Shown here in pieces: positions 42,657-50,134 of a stretch of 52,296 nucleotides of DNA (position 1 is its first letter; every line of letters begins with the position of its first letter). The notes below the pieces were generated by a model, which saw only the letters and a list, made by a program, of their open reading frames with translations, did not search any database and was not told where the DNA came from. The DNA is from Deltaproteobacteria bacterium (lineage in GTDB: Bacteria; Myxococcota_A; Polyangia; Haliangiales; JADYYK01), in the NCBI GenBank assembly GCA_020853705.1, contig JADYYK010000265.1, positions 1-52,296 of the forward strand, given 5' to 3'. Both the position numbers and the translations under genes were made by a program.

Positions 42657-43414
42657 GCTGCCCCGCGCGCTGCCGGAGCTGCCGCGGACCCCTGGGCCGG
42701 GGTGCGCCACTCCGCCCTGGGCAGCTCGGCGCGCCAGGTCGGATACCAGCGCACCTGCATCGCCTCGGCGCGGTCGAGCCCCAGGCTGGCCAGCTCGCGC
42801 CCCGCCGGGTGCGGGCCCAGCGTCAGCGCGGCGGCGCCGTGCGCGCGCCGGCGCAGGCCCACGGCGTCGACCTGGATCCGCGTCCGCAGCAGCTCGGCGC
42901 CGAGCTGCGAGTAGGTCACCACCGGGAAGCGCTCGGGCCGCGCTGGCATCCGGGTGTCGAGGGTCAGCGTCAGCACCTCGGCGCCGTCCTCGCTCCAGCG
43001 GCAGCGCCGGTGCGCCTGGCGCCAGTCATAGTCGATCTGCGCCAGCGTCTTGGGATAGCCCCACAGCGTGCGCCCGGCGCGCAGCGCCAGGTCGGTGGTC
43101 ACCGGCAGTCGGTGCACCCAGAAGCCCAGCGTGGGCCAGCGGGTCTCGAACAGCAGCGGCAGCACCGGCACCCGCAGACGGCGCTGCGTCACCACCGGCC
43201 ACGACACGCCGATCTCGCCGTAGGCGCCCGCGGTCGAGCTCAGGTAGTCGAAGCACGAGATCACCAGCGGCGCCCGCCCCGGCCACAGCGGCACCACCTC
43301 GAGCCCCGCCGGCGTCCTCCGCTCCAGCTCGGCCAGCGGCGCCGGGAACACCGCCATCATGGCGCTGGCCTCGAAGTAGCGGATCGGCAGCTCGGGCAGG
43401 GCAGGAGGGCTCAT
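42653..43414 (-). CDS. acetoacetate decarboxylase family protein
   Basis: This 253-residue protein has the ADC-fold pattern LWGYPKTLAQIDY, with Lys122 at the position of the Schiff-base lysine, plus YGEIGVSWPV. It may decarboxylate or otherwise act on a beta-keto acid; many family members have no known substrate. ATG 43414 lacks a Shine-Dalgarno and could be leaderless. It is the first gene of a two-gene unit with the acyl-CoA dehydrogenase. An FNR-like box lies 34-47 bases upstream. Confidence 0.82.
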   Translation of the reverse strand: MSPPALPELPIRYFEASAMMAVFPAPLAELERRTPAGLEVVPLWPGRAPLVISCFDYLSSTAGAYGEIGVSWPVVTQRRLRVPVLPLLFETRWPTLGFWVHRLPVTTDLALRAGRTLWGYPKTLAQIDYDWRQAHRRCRWSEDGAEVLTLTLDTRMPARPERFPVVTYSQLGAELLRTRIQVDAVGLRRRAHGAAALTLGPHPAGRELASLGLDRAEAMQVRWYPTWRAELPRAEWRTPAQGSAAAPAARGAA

Positions 43415-43447
43415 GTGCCCACGGTAGGCGGCGACGCCAGCCCGGAC

Positions 43448-43461
43448 TTGACCGTGATCAC
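43448..43461. promoter_or_regulatory. FNR/DNR-like inverted repeat upstream of decarboxylase-like gene
   Basis: TTGAC-CGTG-ATCAC matches TTGAT-N4-ATCAA with two changes. On the minus strand TACCGT (43426-43421) could be the -10, giving a start near the ATG and a site centre around -40.5. Otherwise 43415-43527 holds nothing recognised. Confidence 0.4.
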
Positions 43462-43527
43462 CTCGTGCTGAAGCCAGCGGCGCCTGCCGCGCGCCAGGCG
43501 GCCGTGGCGTCGTCCATGCCCCGGGTG

Positions 43528-43995
43528 CTACTCGTTCGGTCGATCCTCGATGATGGTCGGCGCCGACAGCTGGCCGCTGTCGATCTGCGCCTTCAGCGTG
43601 AACGTCGAGGGCGTCCCGTCACAATCGAGGTCACCCACCGCGGTCAGCGTGATCCCGGAGACCGAGCCCTCGTACTGATACGAGTAGTAGTGAGGGTCGT
43701 CCATCGTGAAGTTGAGCTCGACCCACGGTGACCCCGCCCACAGCGCGGCGTCGGGGGCGTGCTTCACCTGCGCGCCGCCGTTGCACGCCGTGGCCGCCGG
43801 GGTGAGAGGCCCGGGGGTGGTGGGGACGGCCCCATTCTCGGTGAAGTACTGCTTGGCGCCCTGATACAGGCGCTTCAGCACCACGGTCGACTCCCGGGTC
43901 CTGGCCCCGCCGGAGCCGCCACCGCCACCGCCCTTGCACCCCATCCCGGTCGTCGCGAGCCCAGCCGCCAGCACGAGCCATCCCCAGCACCTCAT
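43528..43995 (-). CDS. pilin-like lipoprotein
   Basis: This encodes 155 residues. ATG 43995 has GGGAG upstream. The signal peptide ends at TGMGC and is followed by a Gly-rich linker. The body (LYQGAKQYFTENG, DDPHYYSYQYEGSVSG, AVGDLDCDGTPSTFTL) strongly resembles the globular head of type IV minor pilins of Myxococcota, but the prepilin hydrophobic helix and its Glu5 are missing, so it is probably a lipid-anchored relative. It is the last gene after the kinase, with 62 bases between. Confidence 0.75.
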   Translation of the reverse strand: MRCWGWLVLAAGLATTGMGCKGGGGGGSGGARTRESTVVLKRLYQGAKQYFTENGAVPTTPGPLTPAATACNGGAQVKHAPDAALWAGSPWVELNFTMDDPHYYSYQYEGSVSGITLTAVGDLDCDGTPSTFTLKAQIDSGQLSAPTIIEDRPNE

Positions 43996-44057
43996 CGCCG
44001 CTCTCCCTTGTCCTGTGCGCAGCGCAAGACTATCAGGTCTGGTCCGAAACCCGCAGC

Positions 44058-45413
44058 TCAGCCCATGCCGGCGGTGACGTCGGGGCCGGGGCCGGGCAGC
44101 CAGCAGCGCACCACCAGACCGCCGCCTTCGCGCGGGGCCAGGGACAGCTTGCCGCCGTGGGCGTCGACGATCTCGCGACACAGCGGCAGGCCGAGGCCGT
44201 TGCCGGCCTTCTTGGTCGAGTAGAACGGCAGCAGCGCCTTGGCCAGGGTCTCGTCGTCCATGCCCTTGCCGCGGTCGAGTACGCACAGCTCGGTGCTGCC
44301 GTCGTCCTCGCCCTGGATGGTGACGCGCAGCTCGCCCGGGGGGCTGCCTGACTCGACCGCGTTCTTGAGCAGGTTGATGACGACCTGCGACAGCTGCTCG
44401 GGGTCGAACCAGCCCGGCGCCCCGGGCAGCTGACCGCCGAGCTCGAACGGGTACAGCGCGCGCACCTGCTCGAGGAACGGCCCCCAGGGCACCGCGCGCG
44501 CGCGCGGCGCGGGCAGCTTGGCCAGGCGGGCGTAGCCGTCGAGGAAGCGGTGCAGGTGGCCGGCGCGCTCCTCGATGACGTCGAACACGCCGCCGAGCTT
44601 GCCGGTGTGCTCGGGGCTCTGCGAGATCAGGCGCGCCGAGTGCACCAGCGACTGGATCGGCGCCAGCGAGTTGTTGAGCTCGTGGCTGATGACGCGGATG
44701 GCCTTCTTCCAGACCTCGGCCTCCTGGCGCGCCATCTCGCGGGTCAGCGGCTTGAGCAGGTGCAGGGTGTGCTGCTGGGTCGAGATCTGGAAGTAGCGCC
44801 GCGATACGTGCAGGGTCTCCTCGCCGCCGCCGATCTGGATGGTGCAGATGGTGTCGCTGGGGCCCTCGACCGCGGCGCGCAGCCCGGGCGCCGCCGCCGC
44901 CAGCACCTCGCCGAAGTCGCGCCCGTCGAGGTTGCGCCCCGGGGCGTCGCCCGCCAGCAGGGTGCGCGCGATCCCGTTGGCGAACTCGATGCGGTTGGCC
45001 TCGGTGCACAGCACCATGGCGATGGGCGCCGCCTCGACCACGGTCTCGAGCAGGAGCTGGGTCTGGAAGCCGTCGTTGTGCTCGGCGCGCAGGCGATCGC
45101 CCAGGGCGTTGAAGCGCGCCATCAGCTGGCCGATCTCGTCGCCGCGCGTGGCCGACAGGCGGAAGGTGTAGTCCTTCTCGGCCAGCGACATCATGCCGTC
45201 CGACAGCGCCTGCGCGGTGGCGCGCACCGGCCCCAGCAGCGGCCGCGCCAGCACCCAGGCCAGCACGACGCCGGCCGCCACCGCCAGCCCCGCCGCGGTG
45301 GCGCGCGAGTCCAGCGTCTCGGCCAGGGCGAACGCCACCACCACGGTGGCCGCCACCACCAGCAGCACCAGCAGCGCGAAGCGCGACGCCAGGGGCAGGC
45401 GCGGCGCGGTCAC
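44058..45413 (-). CDS. sensor histidine kinase (HAMP-PAS, NtrY-like)
   Basis: This 451-residue kinase has two membrane helices (about 11-31 and 40-58) with almost no periplasmic loop. A HAMP linker (60-112), a PAS domain (about 118-225), the dimerisation helix with ISHELNNSLAPIQS (His244) and a HATPase domain (DRGKGMDDETL, GNGLGLPL) follow. A GTG start overlaps the regulator stop as GTGA. The short loop suggests sensing at or inside the membrane. Its partner is the sigma-54 regulator, and the efflux genes upstream are the likely target. Confidence 0.92.
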   Translation of the reverse strand: MTAPRLPLASRFALLVLLVVAATVVVAFALAETLDSRATAAGLAVAAGVVLAWVLARPLLGPVRATAQALSDGMMSLAEKDYTFRLSATRGDEIGQLMARFNALGDRLRAEHNDGFQTQLLLETVVEAAPIAMVLCTEANRIEFANGIARTLLAGDAPGRNLDGRDFGEVLAAAAPGLRAAVEGPSDTICTIQIGGGEETLHVSRRYFQISTQQHTLHLLKPLTREMARQEAEVWKKAIRVISHELNNSLAPIQSLVHSARLISQSPEHTGKLGGVFDVIEERAGHLHRFLDGYARLAKLPAPRARAVPWGPFLEQVRALYPFELGGQLPGAPGWFDPEQLSQVVINLLKNAVESGSPPGELRVTIQGEDDGSTELCVLDRGKGMDDETLAKALLPFYSTKKAGNGLGLPLCREIVDAHGGKLSLAPREGGGLVVRCWLPGPGPDVTAGMG

Positions 45414-46858
45414 GGCCGCGGCCGGCGCTCGAGCACGATGCCCAGCTTCTCCATGCGGCGATACAGCGCCTGCCGGCTCATGCCCAGCTCGGCGGCGGCC
45501 TTGGCGACCACACCCTTGGCGCGCACCAGGGCGTCCTCGATGGCGTCACGCTCGGGCTCGTTGCCGCTGGCGCTGGCGCTGGCGGGGGCGGAGGCCAGCG
45601 CTCGCTCGGGTGCCGCCGCCGGCGCCGCCTGCGCGGGCTGCGACCCGCTGCGCCCCGGGGTGCCGCCCGGCCCCAGGCCGAGGTCCCCCGGCGTGATGAC
45701 GCCGCCCTGACAGACCAGGGTGGCGCGCTGGATGCGGTTCATCAGCTCGCGCACGTTGCCCGGCCAGTCGTAGGCCAGCAGCGCGGCGCGGCTGTCTTCC
45801 GACAGCGTCGGCAAGAGCGCCCCGGTGGCGAAGCCGCGCAGGAACTCCTCCGCCAGCAGCACGATGTCGTCGATGCGCTCCGACAGCGGCGGCACATAGA
45901 GCTCGATCACGTTCAGGCGGAAGTACAGATCCTCGCGGAAGGTCCCTGCCGCGATGGCCTTCTGCAGATTCGCGTTGGTGGCGCTGATGATGCGCACGTC
46001 GACCTTGCGAGTCTGGCTCGACCCCAGGCGCTCGAACTCGCCGGTCTGCAGCACGCGCAGCAGCTTGACCTGGCCGCTGGGCGACAGGTTGCCGAGCTCG
46101 TCGAGGAACAGGGTGCCGCCCGCCGCGGCCTCGAAGCGGCCCACGCGCAGCTTGGTCGCGCCGGTGTAGGCGCCAGCCTCGGCGCCGAACAGCTCGGCCT
46201 CCAGCAGATCGTCGGGCAGGCCGCCGGCGTTGACGCGCACGAAGGGCTTGTCGCGCCGCCGCGAGTTGGCCTGGATGATCTCGGCCAGCTTCTCCTTGCC
46301 CGAACCGTTGGGCCCCGTGATCAGCACCGGCGCGTCCGAGGGTGCCACGTTGACCGCCAGCGACACCACCGAGTGCATGGCCTCGCTGGCGTAGGTCAAC
46401 CCGCACATGTCGTAGCGCTCGGCCAGGGCGCGCCGGGCCCGGGCGCTGCGCGCGCGCAGACGGGTGTTCTCCTGCTCGAGCTCGCGCATGCGCAGGAGGT
46501 TCTGCACCGCGCGCACCAGCTTCTGGTCGTCCCAGGGCTTGGCGATGTAGTCGGCGGCGCCCTCCTTGACCAGGCCGACCGCGGTCTCCAGCGAGGTCCA
46601 CGCCGTCATCAGCAGCACCGGGAGGTCGGGATCCAGCCGCTTGATGGCGCGGTACAGCTCGATGCCCTCCTGGCCCGAGGTCTTGTCCTGCGAGAAGTTC
46701 ATGTCCTGCACGACCACGCCGATGTCCTCGTGCGCGATCAGGTCGAGCACCTCGTCGGCCCGGTGCGACACCAGCGACTGCATGCCGTGCAGCTCGAACA
46801 GCACGCGCAGCGCGGTACACACCGCGGGCTGATCATCGACGATGAGGACCTTCAGCAT
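45410..46858 (-). CDS. sigma-54-dependent response regulator (NtrC type)
   Basis: This 482-residue regulator has a receiver domain with phospho-Asp52 (VVVQDMNFS). An AAA+ domain follows with Walker A GPNGSGKE (182-189), the sigma-54 loop GAYTGA (229-234, Tyr for the usual Phe) and Walker B TLFLDE, then a Pro/Ala linker and a Fis-type HTH (KAAAELGMSRQALYRR). ATG 46858 starts MLKVLIVDDQ. It should activate a -24/-12 promoter, most probably that of the transporter operon, when phosphorylated by the adjacent kinase. Confidence 0.93.
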   Translation of the reverse strand: MLKVLIVDDQPAVCTALRVLFELHGMQSLVSHRADEVLDLIAHEDIGVVVQDMNFSQDKTSGQEGIELYRAIKRLDPDLPVLLMTAWTSLETAVGLVKEGAADYIAKPWDDQKLVRAVQNLLRMRELEQENTRLRARSARARRALAERYDMCGLTYASEAMHSVVSLAVNVAPSDAPVLITGPNGSGKEKLAEIIQANSRRRDKPFVRVNAGGLPDDLLEAELFGAEAGAYTGATKLRVGRFEAAAGGTLFLDELGNLSPSGQVKLLRVLQTGEFERLGSSQTRKVDVRIISATNANLQKAIAAGTFREDLYFRLNVIELYVPPLSERIDDIVLLAEEFLRGFATGALLPTLSEDSRAALLAYDWPGNVRELMNRIQRATLVCQGGVITPGDLGLGPGGTPGRSGSQPAQAAPAAAPERALASAPASASASGNEPERDAIEDALVRAKGVVAKAAAELGMSRQALYRRMEKLGIVLERRPRP

Positions 46859-46874
46859 GGCCGGACCGCCGGCA

Positions 46875-48074
46875 TCATACCGTTCGTGACGCCACCGAGG
46901 GGGATGTCTGCGCGGCGCGCAGCGCGGGGACCAGCGCGGCGCCGAGGCCGGTGACCCAGAAGGCCAGCGCGCCATACAGCACGTAGCGCCACTGCAGCAC
47001 CACCTCGGGCGCGATGGTGCGCACGAAGTAGTTGACCACCACCGTCAGCGCCACGCCGGCGATGAGGCCGATCGTCGTCACCAGCCAGTTCTCGACCAGG
47101 AAGTAGCGCACGATGTCGATGCGCCGCGCCCCCAGCGCGCGCCGGATCCCGATCTGGCGGGTGCGCTCGCTGACCAGGAACGACGACATCGCCAGCGACC
47201 CGATCAGCGCCAGCTTGAGCACCACCACGATGATGAACGCGAACACCCAGGAGCCGCCGCGCGCGGTGCGCGTGAACAGCTCGCGCTCCTGGCGCAGCGT
47301 GCGCACCTCGAACAGCCGCGCGCCGGGCGGGCTGCCCGCCGCCAGCGCGCTGCGCACCGCGGCCAGGCCGTGGCGGGCCGAGGTCCCGGGGCGCGTGCTG
47401 ACGACATAGTGCGCCGGCGACAGGCCGACGCCGGTGGCCAGGATGGCGACCTGGTCGGCGCGCGGCGCCAGGTGGGGCAGCGCGGAGTAGCGCGGCAGCA
47501 CGCCGACGACCTCGACCGACGCGGAGTGGCTGGTCGCGAAGCGCTGTCCCACCGGGTCGGCGTCACCGTAGAGCTCGCGCGCCAGGGCCCAGGTGATGAG
47601 GGCCCGGGGGTGGCTGCTGGCCTCGGCGAGGTCGGCCTCGGTGAGGTCGCGGCCGGTGATGGGCAGCCCCAGACCCGCCCCGACCTGGGCGCCCCCGCGC
47701 AGGACCCAGACCACGGCCGGCGTCTTGCGCGCCCCGCTGAAGGCCTGCTCGGGCAGGCGCCAGCGTCCCAGCGGCAGATCGCCCACCTGAGCCGCCGCCG
47801 TGACCTCGGGCAGCGCCCGCAGCGCCGCCAGCTCGCGCGCGCCCTGATCGGCGGCGACCGGGCCCGCCGCGCGCGCCGTCACCAGCACGGTGCGATCGAG
47901 CGCCAGCCCGAGGTCGTCGTGGGTGCCGCGTCGCAGCCAGTCGCCCAGCAGGAGCACGTTGACGACCACCGCGAGGCCGCAGGCGACCTCCAGCACCAAG
48001 GTCACGAAGGCGGCGCGCTTGTGCTGGATCGCACGCAGCGTGGGGCCGATCTCGAAGTCTGGTCGTCCCGTCAT
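46875..48074 (-). CDS. ABC transporter permease, FtsX/MacB type
   Basis: This encodes 399 residues. The N-terminal membrane helix is followed by a large extracytoplasmic MacB-PCD-like domain. Three helices form the FtsX domain at the C-terminus, with the typical SFLVSERTRQIGIRRALGAR. It has no ATPase. It lies 13 bases after the companion permease and is probably a heterodimer partner. The function may be export or mechanotransmission of an antibiotic or envelope substrate. Confidence 0.88.
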   Translation of the reverse strand: MTGRPDFEIGPTLRAIQHKRAAFVTLVLEVACGLAVVVNVLLLGDWLRRGTHDDLGLALDRTVLVTARAAGPVAADQGARELAALRALPEVTAAAQVGDLPLGRWRLPEQAFSGARKTPAVVWVLRGGAQVGAGLGLPITGRDLTEADLAEASSHPRALITWALARELYGDADPVGQRFATSHSASVEVVGVLPRYSALPHLAPRADQVAILATGVGLSPAHYVVSTRPGTSARHGLAAVRSALAAGSPPGARLFEVRTLRQERELFTRTARGGSWVFAFIIVVVLKLALIGSLAMSSFLVSERTRQIGIRRALGARRIDIVRYFLVENWLVTTIGLIAGVALTVVVNYFVRTIAPEVVLQWRYVLYGALAFWVTGLGAALVPALRAAQTSPSVASRTV

Positions 48075-48087
48075 GGCCTGCCGCGCC

Positions 48088-49419
48088 TCAGCCCTGCCTC
48101 AGGAACACGGCGGGCACCAGGTTCGAGGTCCGCCACGCCGGGTAGACCCCCGCGACCAGGCCGGCCGCGGTGGCCGCGCCCAGCAGCACCAGCGCGCCCT
48201 CGAGATCGAGCAGGAAGACGACGGGGCGATCGAGGATGAGCTGGTTGATCACCGAGAAGCCGAGCAGCGACAGCCCCAGCCCCAGCACGCCGGCGCCCAG
48301 GCCCACCAGCTCGGCCTCGATGAGGTGCTGCAAGAACACCGAGCGCTTGCTGGCGCCCAGCGCGCGGTGCACGCCGACCAGGTGCGCGCGCGAGCTGAAC
48401 TTGGCCAAGAGGAGCCGGATCAGGTTGAGCACGCAGGCAGCGAACAGCAGGGTCCCGAACAGGTAGAACAGCTGGTAGCCGCTGAAGGTGCGGAAGTTCT
48501 CGCGCTGCCAGTGGTCGGCGCTGCGCAGGCGCAGGGTCGCGATGGCGGGGCGGCGCTCTGGCAGCGTGCTGATCCAGCTGGCCACCGCGCGCTGGTAGGT
48601 GGTGCGCGCCGCGGCGTCGGGCAGCTCGAGCCAGACGTGCACCCAGTGGTCGTCGGACGCCATCAGGTCGGCCATGCTGCCGCCGTGGGGCGCCCCGGCC
48701 ACCACGATCTCGGGCCACAAGCCGAGCCCGGCGGCCTCGTGCACCGGCAGGTAGACCTCGTCGGGGCGCGTCTGCACGATGAACTTGAGGTCGTAGATCT
48801 TCATGCGCTGGTACGGCTCCAGCACGCCGACGACGCGGAAGTCGCGACCCCCGACCGAGACCGTGCGCCCGACCGCGCTGGCGCCCAGCAGCCGCCCTGC
48901 GGTGCGCGCGTCGAGCACCACCGGGGGCAGGGCGTCGGCCTCGCTGTCGGGCGCGCCCGGCTGCACGGCCCCGGGCCGGTCGGCCGCTGCGCTCCAGGGC
49001 CCGCCCTGGCTGAAGCGAAATCCGAACAGCGCGAAGAACGCGCGCGAGCAGGCCCGCGTCTCCAGCGCCGCCGCCGGGTGACCGTGCGCCGCGATGACCG
49101 CGCGCGAGGCCCAGGTCATGGTGGCCGCACCAGGCGCGCGCGCCAGCAGCGCCTCGGCGTCGGTCCACGACACCAGCGCCGAGGTGAAGGCCTGCACGTT
49201 GCGCAGGTCACCCTCGCTGAGGTCGGGCCCGACGCGGTCGAGGCCGGCGTGGAACACCGGCCGCCCGGGCAGCGACAGCGCACCCTGCGCCACCACCGTG
49301 GTGCGCGCGATGATCCACACCGCCGCGCCCACCGCCATGCTGCCGACCATGGCCAGCGAGAACCACGGCGTGCGGCTCAGGCTGCGCCAGGCCACGCGCA
49401 GGTGGAAAGCCAGGATCAC
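48088..49419 (-). CDS. ABC transporter permease, FtsX/MacB type
   Basis: This 443-residue protein is paralogous in layout to the next gene. A membrane helix at 15-40, a large periplasmic domain (to about 310) and three C-terminal helices with SSRAHLVGVHRALGASKRSVF are present. GTG 49419 overlaps the ATPase stop as GTGA. Two dissimilar permeases with one ATPase suggest a heterodimeric MacB-like transporter. Confidence 0.88.
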   Translation of the reverse strand: MILAFHLRVAWRSLSRTPWFSLAMVGSMAVGAAVWIIARTTVVAQGALSLPGRPVFHAGLDRVGPDLSEGDLRNVQAFTSALVSWTDAEALLARAPGAATMTWASRAVIAAHGHPAAALETRACSRAFFALFGFRFSQGGPWSAAADRPGAVQPGAPDSEADALPPVVLDARTAGRLLGASAVGRTVSVGGRDFRVVGVLEPYQRMKIYDLKFIVQTRPDEVYLPVHEAAGLGLWPEIVVAGAPHGGSMADLMASDDHWVHVWLELPDAAARTTYQRAVASWISTLPERRPAIATLRLRSADHWQRENFRTFSGYQLFYLFGTLLFAACVLNLIRLLLAKFSSRAHLVGVHRALGASKRSVFLQHLIEAELVGLGAGVLGLGLSLLGFSVINQLILDRPVVFLLDLEGALVLLGAATAAGLVAGVYPAWRTSNLVPAVFLRQG

Positions 49420-50120
49420 CGGCGGGTCCTCACGCGCGCAAGAGGCTCGGGCGCGCGGGGGTCGATGGCCTTGCCGTCGAGGATGTGCAGCTTGCGGTGG
49501 GCCCGCGCCGCCAGCTCGGGCGCGTGCGTCACCATCACGATGGTGGTCCCGCCCGCGTTGATGTCGGTCAGGAGCTCCATGATCTGGCGCGCGGTGTGGG
49601 TGTCGAGGTTGCCGGTCGGCTCGTCGGCCAGCAGCAGCTGCGGCCGGCCCACCAGCGCGCGCGCGATGGCCACGCGCTGCTGCTGCCCGCCCGACAGCTG
49701 CGCCGGCAGGTGGCGCATGCGCGCGGTCAGCCCGACCTGCGACAGCACGTGCTCGACCCGCGCGCGGCGCTCGCTGGCGGGCATGCCGCGGTAGCGCAGC
49801 GGGACCTCGACGTTGTCGAACACGTCGAGGTCGGGCATCAGGTTGAAGCTCTGGAACACGAAGCCGACCTTGCGGTTGCGCACCGCCGACAGCCGGGTGT
49901 CGCCGAGGCCGCGCACGTCCTCGCCGTCGAGGATGTACTCACCACCCTCGAAGGTGTCGAGCAGGCCGGCGACGTTCAAGAAGGTGGTCTTGCCCGAGCC
50001 CGAGGGCCCCATGATGGCCAGGAACTCGCCGGTCTCGACCTCGATGTTGAAGTTGGCGAGCGCCTCGGTCTCCACCAGCCCGGCGCGGTAGACCTTCCTG
50101 AGCTGGCGCATCCTGATCAT
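49416..50120 (-). CDS. ABC transporter ATP-binding protein (MacB/LolD type)
   Basis: This 234-residue ATPase carries Walker A GPSGSGKTT, a Q-loop, signature LSGGQQQR, Walker B LLLADEPTG and the H-loop VTHA. The NLDTHT after Walker B and the length are typical of LolD/MacB ATPases. GGAGG precedes ATG 50120. It drives the two permeases that follow, and its start lies 14 bases after the RND gene stop. Confidence 0.95.
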   Translation of the reverse strand: MIRMRQLRKVYRAGLVETEALANFNIEVETGEFLAIMGPSGSGKTTFLNVAGLLDTFEGGEYILDGEDVRGLGDTRLSAVRNRKVGFVFQSFNLMPDLDVFDNVEVPLRYRGMPASERRARVEHVLSQVGLTARMRHLPAQLSGGQQQRVAIARALVGRPQLLLADEPTGNLDTHTARQIMELLTDINAGGTTIVMVTHAPELAARAHRKLHILDGKAIDPRAPEPLARVRTRR

Positions 50121-50134
50121 GGGGCCCTCCGCGA

